From assembly GCA_963921195.1 (NCBI GenBank), contig OY992540.1, positions 45,221,890-45,285,889 of the forward strand: DNA of 64,000 nucleotides, read 5' to 3'. Each line of letters opens with the position of its first letter. Position 1 is the first letter of the stretch. This DNA comes from Pegoplata infirma (lineage: Eukaryota > Arthropoda > Insecta > Diptera > Anthomyiidae). Position numbers and translations under genes: made by a program. Shown here piece after piece: positions 53,648 to 64,000 of this stretch. The notes under the pieces were generated by a model. It had not been told where the DNA came from. It ran no database searches and saw only the letters and a list, made by a program, of their open reading frames with translations.

Positions 53648-55790
53648 TGGGGGTTTTCGTGTCAACTGACACAACTTTTGAAACCGATGTCTTCCGATCG
53701 GGATGAAATTTGCACCAAGGTTAGTCCTATTGGATAGTAGTTCAGACACAATTTTTCAACGAGATCGGTCAAGAACTCTCTGAGTTAGAGGGGGTCGAAA
53801 TTTGACATTTTGGCAAAAGAGGTGTTGATTCTCATCCATGTAACTTCTTACCTATTGTTTTTAGCAAAATGTGTCCCAAAGAGTTTAGATAGCTATTTCT
53901 TCAGTCTTTCGAAAAAAAATAAAAAAAAAATAAAAAAAAAAAAATTTTGATATTTTTTCTTAAAAATTCAAAATTTTTTGACTTTTTCCTCAAATTGGGC
54001 CTTTTTTTTTTTTTTTTTTTGATTCAAAAGAAAGCCTAGGTGATTTCCTTTAAGAGCTGTGGGGTCGCTTAGTGGGATGCGAGTGGGATATCTATGAAAA
54101 ATTTTTTTTTTCAACTTTGGAACACAAAAACCGGTTCTTCAATTTGCACTATTAGGCGTGGGATAGCTAACCAGTTTTCGATTTCGATCCGCGATACCCT
54201 CTAATTTTTTTAGGTTCGAAAAAGAAAGCACGAGCCAAAAAATGGGGGCGGTGGGGAGGGGCCATATGGCCCCTCATTGGGATCAAAGTTGGGCGTAAAG
54301 AGGTAAAAATCCTCAAAAAGCCCCAAAACTCCCCTAGAAACGCCCCTGGAGGGGTGCAATGTGAGACCGACCTCCAATAATTTTCTGCCCCCAACATTTT
54401 TCTTGGACATACCTTACCCCTATTTCCACTTCCTAAGGGGGCTCCCATGCAAAACATTTTTAAAAAATTTGATCCTACCATTCTAACTTACCCTAAAGTG
54501 CCCCTAGTGGGGCCAAATGTATGACCGACCTCCATTATTTTATTAATTCCAACATTTTTTGCAAACATACCTACAATGTATCTTTAACCCTTAAGGTGGT
54601 CCCCATACATTTCTTTTAATTTTTATAAATTTGTTTTATTAAACCAGCTCCTACCGCCCCTACCGTGCCTCCTAGAGAGGCAAAAATTACGACCAACCCC
54701 CATTATTTTTTAGTTACCAACATTTTGTCCGAACATCATAACACCCTATCTCCACTCCTTAAGGGGATCCCATACATTATAAAAACATGTATTTTTAAAA
54801 ACAAATAAAATAATAAAAAAAAATGTATGGGGACCCCCTTAAGAGTTGAAAATAAAGGGTAGGTATATTCTAAGAAAATGTTGGAGTTGAAAAAATATTG
54901 GGGGTCAGTCATACATTTTACATCTCTAGGGGCACCCTATGGACAGTTAGAGCGGTAGGAGCAAATTTTATAAAAATGTCATTTTGTATGGGAGCCCCCT
55001 TAGGAAGTGGAAATAGAGGTAAGGTATGTTCAAGAAAAATGTTGGAGGCAGAAAATTATTGGAGGTCGGTCTCACATTGCACCCCTCCAGGGGCGTTTCT
55101 AGGGGAGTTTTGGGGCTTTTTGAGGATTTTTACCTCTTTACGCCTAACTTTGACCCCAATAAGGGGCCATATGGCCCCTCCCCACCGCCCCCATTTTTTG
55201 GCTCGTGCTTTCTTTTTCGAACCATAAAAAATTAGAGGGTATCGCGGATCGAAATCGAAAACTGGTTAGCTATCCCACGCCTAATAGTGCAAATTGAAGA
55301 ACCGGTTTTTGTGTTCCAAAGTGGAAAAAAATTTTTTTTCATAGATATCCCACTCGCATCCCACTAAGCGACCCCACAGCTCTTAAAGGAAATCACCTAA
55401 GCTTTCTTTTGAATCAAAAAAAAAAAAAAAAAAAGGGCCCAATTTGAGGAAAAAGTCAAAAAAGTTTTGGATTTTTAAGAAAAAAAATCAAAAATTTTTT
55501 TTTTATTTTTTTTATATTTTTTTTTTCGAAAGACTGAAGAAATAGCTATCTAAACTCTTTGGGACACATTTTGCTAAAAACAATAGGTAAGAAGTTACAT
55601 GGATGAGAATCAACATCTCTTTGGGCAAAATGTCAAATTTCGACCCCCTCTAACTCAGAGAGTTCTTGACCGATCTCATTGAAAAATTGTGTCTGAACTA
55701 CTATCCAATAGGACTAACCTTGGTGCAAATTTCATCCCGATCGGAAGACATCGGTTTCAAAAGTTGTGTCAGTTGACACGAAAACCCCCA
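53648..55790. mobile_element. large palindromic foldback E (TGGGGGTTTTCGTGTC ends)
   Basis: Arms of about 1.05 kb pair almost perfectly from TGGGGGTTTTCGTGTCAACT (53648) to the inverse at 55790; TA lies at 53646-53647 and 55791-55792. The centre is near 54790. The inner arm holds ~160-bp direct units beginning GACCGACCTCCA-type (54365, 54522, 54690) that match those of A1/A2. Mirror-image open frames of about 100 codons (54167-54481 minus, 54898-55227 plus) encode the same peptide because the arms are inverted copies. No known domain, so they are not called as genes. Confidence 0.88.
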
Positions 55791-55929
55791 TATATAAAAA
55801 AGAAAGCTTATGTAAATTCACAAAAAAAAATAAAATGTTAATAAAAAGAAATTGACACAAAAAAGATATTGAAAAATTAAAATAAGTTAGAAAGTTAAAC
55901 AAATAACACCGTGACAAACAAAAAAAAAA

Positions 55930-56098
55930 ATCAGTGGTTCTCATATTCAAATTAGGTTTTGCTGAAGTCTATACACTTAAAGAAAAAGCTTCTTCATATT
56001 GATGAAAAGCTACCTCAATATGATAACATTTTGAATCAATTTTCGTCCAATGAAACGTGTCATCAATGAAGTCAAGCGGTGCCATCAATGTGTTGAAC
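55930..56098. mobile_element. TGATG-rich element, copy 2
   Basis: 'aagcttcttcatattgatga' (55988) through 'tcgtccaatgaaacgtgtca' to 'gcggtgccatcaatg' is the inverse of 52627-52789. The tip is CACTTAAAGAAAAAGC at 55974, preceded by TA. Confidence 0.6.
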
Positions 56099-56100
56099 TG

Positions 56101-57787
56101 CACTCAAAAAAAAAAAATCTATAATGTTAGCAAAAAAGCTTGTAAACCCACAAATAAGTTTGCTGATTTTGAACCCACAATTTTTTTGCTAAAGTTAGCA
56201 AAAATGTTTTGCCAATAATTAGTTAACTAATTTTTTTTTTTTTTAACTTACACTCAAAAAAATACGTTAGTAGATTTACTATTTTTTTTTTGCTAACGCT
56301 AGTTAGCTAACTTTTAGCAAATTTTTAGTTGAGATTAGCATGTTAGCAAAAAATTCTTGTAAACTTCATTTAGCACATTAGCAATTTTAAACAAACTTTG
56401 AACTAATTTCTTTTGCTAAATTTGAAATTGAGTTGACTACATCTTTACAAGATTTTTTGCTAATATTAGCAAAATAAGTGGTAAATTTTTTTTTATTTTC
56501 AGAAAACTTAAAATGGCGCTATCTCGGAAACTAAGCCAGATAGAGCCAAATGGAGGCCATTTTTGGTTCTTAGAATCTCCATAGTATCGCCGGTCCTCTG
56601 CACATGTGTGGACCCTAATGGGCCCTAACTTTGGATCCAAAAAAGTTAGCATTCCCGAAAATTTTAAAATGCTCATATCTCGGTAAATATTGCCGACACA
56701 ACAAAAAGTCCAAAGGCGTTTTTGTAGTTCTCAACACGTAGAACAAGACCGCAAAATAGTCAAAAGCTCTCAGAGTAATATTTTTGAGGTTATTGAGTTT
56801 TTTAATTCTCAAGACCCCAGTGGTCCCCTATAATCACGTATCTCAAAAACTAAGCAAGGTAGAGCGAAACGGACACAAATTTTGGATCAAAAACTATGAC
56901 GATTTTTAAGGAACCCAACTAGGTCTAGGCCCATCGGGGTCTGGACCTATCGGGTCCGAACCTAATGGGGTCCTCAGATGTGTATAAACTAAGTTCAAAA
57001 AAAATATTTAGTTAACTAATTATTGGCAAAACATTTTTGCTAACTTTAGCAAAAAAATTGTGGGTTCAGCAAATTTTCTTGTAGGTTTACAAGCTTTTTT
57101 TGCTAACATTACAGTTTTTTTTTTTTTTTGAGTGTAGGTCATACACATCTGACGACCCCATTGGGTTCGGACCCGATAGGTCTAGACCCCGTTCCGCTCT
57201 ACCTTGCTTAGTTTTTGAGATACGTGATTATAGGGGACCACTGGGGTCTTGAGAATTAAAAAATTCGATAACTTAAAAAATATTACTCGGAGAGCTTTTT
57301 ACTATTCGGTCTTGTTCTACGTATTGAGGGCTACAAAAATGTTTTTGGACTTTTTGTTGTGTCGGCAATATTTAACGAGATATGAGCATTTTAAAATTTT
57401 CGGGTATGCTAACTTTTTTGGATCCAAAGTTAGGGCCCATTAGAGACCACACATGTGAAGAGGGAAGGCAATACTATGGAGAGCTCGAGAACCAAAAATG
57501 GCCTCCATTTTGCTCTATCTGGCTTAGTTTCCGAGATAGCGCCATTTTAAGTTTTCTGAAAATAAAAAAAAATTTACCATTTATTTTGCTAAGATTAGCA
57601 AAAAAGCTTATAAAAATTTGGTCAACTCAATTTTAAATCTAGCAAAAAAAACTAGTTTAAATTTTGTTTAAAATTGCTAATGCGCTAAATGAAGTTCACA
57701 AGATATTTTTGCTAACATGCTATTCTCAACTAAAAATTTGCTAAAAGCAAAAAAAATAGTATATCTACTAATGTATTATTTTGAGTG
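56101..57787 (-). mobile_element. CACTCAAAA-family element with an inverted copy of itself inside
   Basis: The outer copy is 56101-56250 plus 57135-57787, with TG on both outer sides (56099-56100, 57788-57789). The inner copy (56251-57134) is the same element in opposite orientation, flanked by TA (56249-56250, 57135-57136). The third copy at 58017 gives the order of segments and confirms the reading. The arms carry 'ctatctcggaaactaagcca' and 'cggtaaatattgccgacaca'. Non-coding. Confidence 0.82.
56251..57134 (+). mobile_element. inner copy of the self-nested CACTCAAAA element
   Basis: CACTCAAAAAAATACGTTAG runs to TTTTTTTTTGAGTG with TA on both sides. It is 884 bp and inserted at a TA of the outer copy where the related sequence reads 'aacttagtttatacacatct'. 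Confidence 0.82.
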
Positions 57788-57789
57788 TG

Positions 57790-58014
57790 TGTCATTAATA
57801 ACAAAATCTAAAAATATGTAAAAAAAAATTATTTTTTTTAAGAATTTAAGGTTTATTTTCTGGGTGTGGGAGGGAGTCGGCGAGGGACTTTCGAGGACAC
57901 TTTTCACCCATTCATATATGTATGTTTAAAAACTCATTTATTGAGATATTTACGCTTAAAACCCACACTTTTACCAATATTTTGTATTATTTTTTATAAC
58001 CACGAACTTAAAAG
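57790..58014. other. short unassigned stretch between elements
   Basis: This contains a GC-richer segment ('gggtgtgggagggagtcggc', 57864-57883) not seen elsewhere in the window. No gene signal. Confidence 0.4.
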
Positions 58015-59519
58015 TACACTCAAAAAAATACGTTAGTAGATTTACTAATTTGTTTTTGCTAATGCTAGTTAGCTAACTTTTAGCAAAATTTTTAGTTGAG
58101 ATTAGCATGTTAGCAAAAAATTCTTGTAAACTTCATTTAGCACATTAGAAATTTCAAACAAACTTTGAACTAATTTCTTTTCCTAAATTTTTAAATTGAG
58201 TTGACAAAATGTTTACAAGATTTCTTTGCAAATATTAGCAAAAATAAATCATACATTTTTTTTTAAGAAAACTTAAAATGCCGCTATCTCGGAAACTAAG
58301 CCAGATAGAGAAAAAATGAGTCTTTGGTATCGGGCTATATATAGTATCGCCGGTCCTCTTCACATGTTTGAACCCTAATGGGTCCTAACTTTGAGTCCAA
58401 AAAAGTTAGCATTCCCGAAAATTTTAAAATGCTCATATCTCGGTAAATATTGCCGACACAACAAAAAGTCCAAAAGCATTTTTGTAGCTCTCAACACGTA
58501 GAATAATAAAAAAAGCTCTCCGAGTAATATTTTTTAAGTTATCGAGTTTTTTATTTCTCAAAACCCCAGTGGTCCCCTAGCAAGAACTTAGCAAGGTAGA
58601 GCGAAACGGACACACATTTTGGATTAAAAACTATGACGATTTTTAAGGAACACAACTAGGTCTAGGCCCATCGGGGCTGGACCTATCAGGTCCGAACCCA
58701 AATGTGTATGAACTAAGTTGAAATAAAACAAGCAAGAAAGTTATAGTCGGTCAAGACCGACCATATGATACCCTGCACCAGTGTCTTCCGGAAAATGGGT
58801 CCCAAGTACAAATATGAACCGATTGGATTTATCTTTTGTAATATCTTTATTTAGTGTAGAAAACACACAGATCAAATTTTAGGGGAATTGCTTTATTTTT
58901 TTGCCAATAGACCGATTTAACTGAATATCGGTCGAAATTTTTATATGGGGGACTAATTATAAATCCAAAAATGGTCCAATTATACTCCGATGTGATTAGG
59001 TTATTAAAATACATGTTTAACGCCTAAAAATAAAATTTTTATCAAATATTTCTATTTTTGTGAATTTTGAGGGAGTTATTTGAATATCGGGAGGGTGGTT
59101 TGTAAGGGGACTACAAGAAGGACCTACCCGATTTCTTTGAAATTTGGAATGATGATTCGTGCAGACAAAATTTGTTAAATTTCAAAGCGATATCTATTTT
59201 AGTACGGTTATTAGAGTCATTTAAGCCCAATCCAAAGTTGGTGTTTGTGTGGGGGCTAGGTCTTAACATGAACCGATTTTTTTTTAATTTCAATAGGGCC
59301 AAAAGATGCTTAAGTTTCAAATTTCAAGTCATTTGGTTGAAAATTGCGACCTTTATCGTGCTTAAGCCGATAGATGGACAGACGAACGGACGGACGGACG
59401 GACATCGCTAAATCGAAACAAAAAGTTATTCTGAGTCGATCGGTATACTTGAGGGTAGATCTAGGACCAATATTTCGTGTAGTTACAAACAACAGCACAA
59501 ACTCATTATACCCTGCACC

Positions 59520-60318
59520 TAAGGTTGCCAGATGCTAGAAGTCAAATAACTGGACAATGGAACATTTTCAGCTGGATTTTGAAAAAGTAACTGGACCCAT
59601 ACATATTTTTTTTAATGACTTGAAAAAAGAAATCAACCGATTTTCATATGTGAGATATATTTTTTTTTGACTAAATGGCCGTCTCTATTTGCCACGGCAA
59701 AACATGCCTTTTTAAGCATTTCTGTTACTTTTTCGAGCATTTTGAAATGCAAATGTTTAGCTCGTCATTGGCCTGAGTTTTGTTAGAGTATATTTCTCTT
59801 TTTAAATAATCCCACAAAATTAAGTCCAAAGTTGTCAAATATGGAAATCTAAGAGGAGAGTTAAAATTTCCCGGACGTGAGAAGTCAAAAAACGTCGGCA
59901 ACAACTGACTATCATTTGCAGGTTTGACCCATCCAGACATATTTTTGTGGAGTTATTTTAAAAGCAAAATGTACGCCAAGAATCCATATACCATCGACAA
60001 GCTCAGGAAAAACATTCGTGCCGAAATCAACGCTATACTGGCCGAGATGTTCGAAAAATTTGTAAAAATATTAGTGAAAATGCAGCAAAAAGACCGCATT
60101 TTTCGTATCCAAAAGAGGCATTTATGTTATATTTATGCTTAATGTTTCATTCAAAAAGTAGTCCCAAAATATTTTAAAAGATGTTTAATTAAAAAAAAAT
60201 AATTACTAAAATTAAATAAATCCTTTTTCAACTGGAAAAATTATGTTTTAACTGGAAACTGGACCAGACCTCAAATAACTGGAAAATCCAGGCCATTCCA
60301 GGCCGTCTGGCAACCCTA
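59520..60318. mobile_element. TAAGGTTGCCAG foldback carrying head-to-head transposase remnants
   Basis: This 799-bp copy of the 44009-45217 family has flanks CCTGCACC (59512-59519) and CCTGTACC (60319-60326), an 8-bp duplication with one change. Minus-strand codons (59725-59940) read PGNFNSPLRFPYL...LDLILWDYLKREIY; plus-strand codons (59924-60142) read HPDIFLWSYFKSKMYAKNP and IDKLRKNIRAEI. The two remnants meet head-to-head at about 59920. Confidence 0.82.
59924..60142 (+). pseudogene. IS630/Tc1-mariner-like transposase C-terminal fragment
   Basis: This 72-codon frame contains HPDIFLWSYFKSKMYAKNPYT followed by a helical tail with IDKLRKNIRAEINAIL. The block is the C-terminal end of the catalytic domain in the family; everything upstream is missing because the palindrome centre lies at its start. 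The best preserved of the six remnants in the window. Confidence 0.78.
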
Positions 60319-60603
60319 CCTGTACCACAGAGTGGTGTAGGGTATAAAAAATGTCAGTTAACTCATTTTTGGCAAAACATTTTTGCTAACTTTACCAATA
60401 AAATTGTTGGTTCAAAATCAGCAATTTTTCTTGTAGGTTTACAAGCTTTTTTTGCTAACATTACAGTATTTTTTTTTTTTTTTTGAGTATAGGCAGCCCG
60501 AAAAAATAGCACTCGATGAACTTCATATGGCATAAAAATGTTTCATTTGTTGAAAAAATATGAAGAACAAGTAAAACAGTTAAATTCGACCTAGCCGAAT
60601 GTA

Positions 60604-61417
60604 CACAAAAAAAATTATGTCATTAACTGTTTGAAGTTTATTTAAAAATATTTACGTTTTGTTGTTTTTTAAAGAAAAATCGTTTGTTAAATGTTCAGTT
60701 TTTTTAAGTGACTATTTCTGTTCTTTGTTTCAAAAATAACAACATAAAAAATATAGACTTTTATTAGCCTTCAATTTTTAAAGTCATTTATTTTTGTTCT
60801 GTAAGAAAAATAAGTGATTCTTCTTTGATTTTTAACGATTTGTGTACGATATTTTTTTTTTAATTGTTGGCATTTTTTAAAGAAAAATCATTAGTTTTTA
60901 CTCTTGTGTGGGTTATTTTTTGTAGCAAAAGAATTCAAAAAATTATTTATAGAAATAAAAAAACATGTTTGTAACAAGTGACTTTGGCACGATGGATAGA
61001 TGTCTGCCCAGAATGTAGTTGATAGCGTGATCGATTCCCCAAAAATTTTAGTAAATTTTTTTTTTTAAATAAAATTCAGTTGAAAAATTGTAAAAATAAC
61101 CTACGTAATCATTAATTTTTAATGTTTTCGTAGGTAATTTTTTTTTTTTAATTTGTTGGTAAAAATAACACAACAATCATTAATTTTTGATGTTGTCGTA
61201 GGTTATTTTTTTTTTACATTTGTTGGTAAAAAAAATGAAAGTGACCTTATTTTTTAATGTTCAATGTTATTTATTTAAAAAAATTTTATTAACAGTAAAA
61301 AATAAATGTTGATGTTTGTTAAACCAAATGAATAAATACTGGGATGGTTTTCAAATGTTTTATCACTTGTTTTAAATATGGTTTTTGTTTGTTTTTGCCT
61401 ACAAAATATTTTGAGTG
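60604..61417 (-). mobile_element. CACTCAAAA-family MITE with tRNA-like module, copy 3
   Basis: TA lies at 60602-60603 and 61418-61419. It is the inverse of 14966-15749. On the plus strand 60980-61043 contains TGGCACGATGG (A-box-like) and, about 35 bp on, GTGATCGATTCCCC (B-box-like), the best preserved of the three copies. Confidence 0.8.
60980..61043 (+). other. tRNA-like A-box/B-box module inside the MITE
   Basis: The spacing of A and B boxes is close to that of tRNA genes, and the segment is retained in all three copies (15340-15402, 49193-49258, here). The stems do not form a full cloverleaf by eye. It may be a SINE captured by the MITE, or tRNA-derived ancestry. Confidence 0.5.
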
Positions 61418-61475
61418 TAATATTTCGAGGTGTTGCAAACGGAGTGACAAACTTATATACCACTAGAGTGGAGGG

Positions 61476-62760
61476 TAAAAATAATAATAATTATTTAATA
61501 AATTTTTTTAAAAAGCTCTATTTTTTTTTACTAATTTATTTTTTATTTTAAATGTAACTATCAGGGTATTCACTTCAGAAATTTTTGACCCTTGCAACAG
61601 TGCAATATTGCAACTTTTTTGTTAAAAAAAATTTTTAATAAAATTTTTATTTTTCTGTTACCTTTTATATGATGCGTCGTTGCAAGAAAAGATTTGCAAA
61701 TTATTTTAATAGTAATACAATTGCTTCTATTCACAAAAAAACAAGCAAATAATGTTGCAATTTTGACATTGCGAAATTTTGCAAGACTAAAATTTCTGAC
61801 GTGAATTCCTTTTATAATTTTTTGTTTTTTTTTAATATTTTTGCAATAACTTGTGCATTATTTTCGTATTTTTAATAGAACCCCTGAAGATGCCCAACAT
61901 GGTTTGTTAAAGTATTGGGAAAATAAAAAAAATTAAATATGTCGATGTTTTTTATATAATAATTTTTTAAATTCATGACCTCATGGTGAACAAAAATTAA
62001 CAAACTACAATTAAATAAAATCTTAAAATATTTAAGAAACTTTTTTAACAAGTAATTTACCATTATTCCGTTTTTATTACCTGAACGGCGTTCCTTTTTT
62101 TTAGTATTTTAAGGTGTAAAAGATGTTTTGTTTTAAAACACCTAATTTTCATAATTTATTCATTTTAACAAATGAACATTTTCGTTTTCTTCCTCAACAT
62201 TTGCTGACAAAATAAAACATAGAATATTCATGTTTAAGGTTTTTACTTGCGTTTTACCAAATAAATTTCAGCGAACTTTTAAATTTTTAAATAAAACATG
62301 TCTAAGGTTCATCTTAAAAAGAAACCCTAACGACTAATTAACATTTTTTGTTTTTTAATTTTTTTTTTTTTAGGAACCAAAAAATTCCGTCATATAAAAA
62401 TTTTTGATGTTTGGCATTTAGCCAAGCAAATAAATATTTGTAGATGGTAAAATGTTTCCTTTAACTAAAAATGATAAACTCCTGTAGAAAAGAAATATGT
62501 AAAAATCTCTTCTTTTTTTAACATTATTTTATATAAAATTTTGTGTGTCTGCCTGTGTGTCTTATATGAGGTAATATAATTTTATGTCTCGTTTCCTTTT
62601 CTACACCAGAAAATATTTAAGGACAAAAAAATTTGCTACACAGGCTTTCTTTTATATCTTGTGATGTAATATCAGCATAGATAAAGAATATACATTAGGG
62701 TGTTACTTTGTTTTTATATAAAAGGAATTGAAAAAAGGTATTTTTGAACAATATCGTCTC
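61476..62760. other. AT-rich sequence, few repeats recognised
   Basis: At 61878-61920 'cccctgaagatgcccaacat' resembles a CTGAAGATG-type motif seen in many retroelement UTRs, but no retroelement coding sequence is near. The remainder could be host intron. The short frames have no domain. Confidence 0.4.
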
Positions 62761-62829
62761 ATTTTGTGAATCCAGGTGTGTATTCACGAGGGGGAAATAG
62801 GAAGTCCCCCCACTATCCCCACCAAACCG

Positions 62830-62935
62830 AGTTCAAAGGCAAAAATGAAAAAAAGAAAAAAAAGGAGGAAGAAAGAAAGGAAATGAAAAGAAAAGAAAGG
62901 GGAGAACAGAAAAAATGAGAAGCATTGGAAATAAT
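62830..62935 (+). repeat. purine-rich (GA) tract
   Basis: About 100 bases are nearly all A and G on the plus strand (AAAAAAAGGAGGAAGAAAGAA and similar), with very few pyrimidines. It follows a C-rich stretch (62795-62822). Confidence 0.85.
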
Positions 62936-63774
62936 CTGAGAATTTTTTTTATAAAAAATGTGTACGAATCAAAATTTTTTTACAAAAAAAATGTCTTGTA
63001 ACCTCAGAATTTTTTTTATGAAAAAAAAGTCTCGGAATATTAAAATTTTTCTTTAGGAAAAATGTGTTATTTTTTTTTTATAGGAAAATCTGAGAATTTT
63101 TCAGTAGGAAAAATTTGAGAATTTTTCTAAAGAAAACTTGTATTGGTAAAAATTATTAAAGACGTAAATTTTTTTATCTCAGGTTCTTTGCATAAAAAAG
63201 TTTGTCAGAATCTAATCAATTTGGTGTATAAACAACGATTTGGTATCTTAAACTTTTTTTTTTTAATGAAACAGGTTTAAGATTCCAAGAATTTTTCAAT
63301 AGAAAAAAAATCTAAGGTCTAAATCTAAGAATGTTTCTATGCGCCAAAATTTCCTAAATATAAGAGTTTCAATGGGAAAATTGTCTAAGTATCTAAAAAT
63401 TTTCTACTTAAAAGTATATTAGAATCTTAGAAGAAGTTTAATAAAGCTTTTCTGCGAAATGCCTTAGAATCTCCTAATTTTTCTTTTGGGAAAATGTTTC
63501 AGAATCATAAAATTTTTCTTTCACCAAAAGACTCAGAAATTTTAAAAATTTTTAATTATTTCTTAATGAAACGAGTCTAATATATTTTTTTTTCAATTAA
63601 AGAATGGTTTTAGAATCTCGACTTTTACCATTTAAAAAATATGACCTTTTCTTGAGAAGACATTTTCAAAATTTTAAAAATGTTTTCAAGTTCAAAAACT
63701 TTTCCTATTGAAATAAATTTTTAAAATTTTAAAATGTTTCTACACAAAAAATATAAATCTAACTGAACAATTGG
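62936..63774 (+). repeat. degenerate ~40-60-bp periodic repeat
   Basis: Phrases such as 'ctgagaatttttcagtagga', 'ttgagaatttttctaaagaa' and 'agaatcttagaa' recur throughout with spacers of 40 to 60 bp. Divergence is high, suggesting an old tandem repeat. The boundaries are approximate. Confidence 0.55.
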
Positions 63775-63776
63775 TA

Positions 63777-64000
63777 CACACAAAAAAAACTTGCCAAATT
63801 ACTAGAAAAAGTCTCGTAATCCAATTTAATCAATATTTGACAATTTTCCTTGTTTTTTAACAAATAATTGTAATTTTACAGTTTTTCTTGTAATCTTACA
63901 GATTTTTTTTGTAACTTTACAAATTTTTAAGATTTTTTACAAAAAAAAAAAAATTGTAAATTTACGAAAATTTCTTGTAAGTTATATTTCGCCAAAAAAG
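63777..64000. mobile_element. CACACAAAAA-end element, cut by the window edge
   Basis: CACACAAAAAAAACTTGCCA follows TA at 63775-63776. 'caatatttgacaattttcct' and the later 'ttgtaaatttacgaaaattt' match 27776-27885 and the interior of 44552-45017. The right end lies outside the window. Confidence 0.6.

Larger units (their letters stand above)
58728..60348. mobile_element. mini-me variant (GGTCAAGACCGACC), interrupted
   Basis: 'acaagcaagaaagttatagt', the hairpin GGTCAAGACCGACC and 'taccctgcaccagtgtcttc' open it. The GACG tract is at 59375-59405, followed by 'gagtcgatcggtata'. The end is 'accacagagtggtgtagggt'. The foldback 59520-60318 is inserted just before this end. Related fragments: 15825-16185 and 22590-22762. 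Confidence 0.75.
58017..60489 (+). mobile_element. third copy of the CACTCAAAA...TACGTTAG element, interrupted
   Basis: CACTCAAAAAAATACGTTAG (58017; TA at 58015-58016) runs to about 58727 and resumes at 60349 ('gtcagttaactcatttttgg') to the right tip near 60489 (TA 60490-60491; last base changed to A). The 1.6-kb gap holds a mini-me variant that itself holds a foldback, giving a three-level nest. Confidence 0.8.
60572..61475. mobile_element. mini-me ends around a CACTCAAAA-family MITE
   Basis: 'acaagtaaaacagttaaatt' with the hairpin region 'ttcgacctagccgaa' (60568-60601) and 'atatttcgaggtgttgcaaa' to 'actagagtggagggta' (61420-61470) are the two ends of a mini-me copy. Its interior is replaced by the MITE at 60604-61417. 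Confidence 0.65.

Noticed and set aside
61878..61920. Penelope-like element or hammerhead ribozyme
   Set aside because: A CTGAAGATG motif alone is not enough; no RT, GIY-YIG or ribozyme core could be traced.

Overview
The window is strongly AT-rich eukaryotic DNA made almost entirely of transposable elements stacked inside one another. The repertoire points to a higher fly (Diptera): a LOA-clade LINE whose ORF1 has a DUF4780-like domain, a Transib DNA transposon, 'mini-me'-like elements with (GTCY)n tracts, hAT-type MITEs and many TA-flanked foldback elements. There is no bacterial-style gene, operon, rRNA or CRISPR array. The only possible host-gene piece is a 40-nt exon-like segment on the minus strand (53309-53348), so the window may lie in long introns of a minus-strand gene.

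Layout. 1-3300: repeat debris and a foldback (about 1745-2945). 3305-9741: an RTE-like LINE (minus strand) with a 14-bp target duplication. Its last exon-like segment is split by a Transib element (3484-6609, duplication CGTCG), and the Transib transposase is split by a hAT-type foldback MITE (4210-4911). 9742-19112: tRNA-like fragments, foldbacks with nested inserts, and a mini-me element inside a T-rich simple repeat. 19113-32457: diverged repeats, then three large palindromes (22778-24694, 28113-30523, 30526-32457) and a composite element (24842-27047). 33626-38813: a full-length LOA-clade LINE on the minus strand with both ORFs open and a 13-bp target duplication; it is the only element here that looks fully coding-competent. 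39400-42722: a satellite of about 143-bp units holding two MITEs, running into a 16-bp minisatellite. 42830-64000: more MITEs, foldbacks, mini-me copies and AT-rich sequence.

How the parts relate. Most palindromes fall into a few families. One ends in TGRGGCATTCC or a related sequence and is flanked by TA. A second starts with CACTCAAAA and is also flanked by TA; one of its subfamilies carries a tRNA-like A-box/B-box module. Others have hAT-like ends with 8-bp duplications. A related copy elsewhere in the window often shows the empty target site, so insertion order can be read directly. At 56101-57787 an element sits inside an inverted copy of itself, and at 58017-60489 three elements are nested. 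Family names rest on motifs read by eye; no database search was run.
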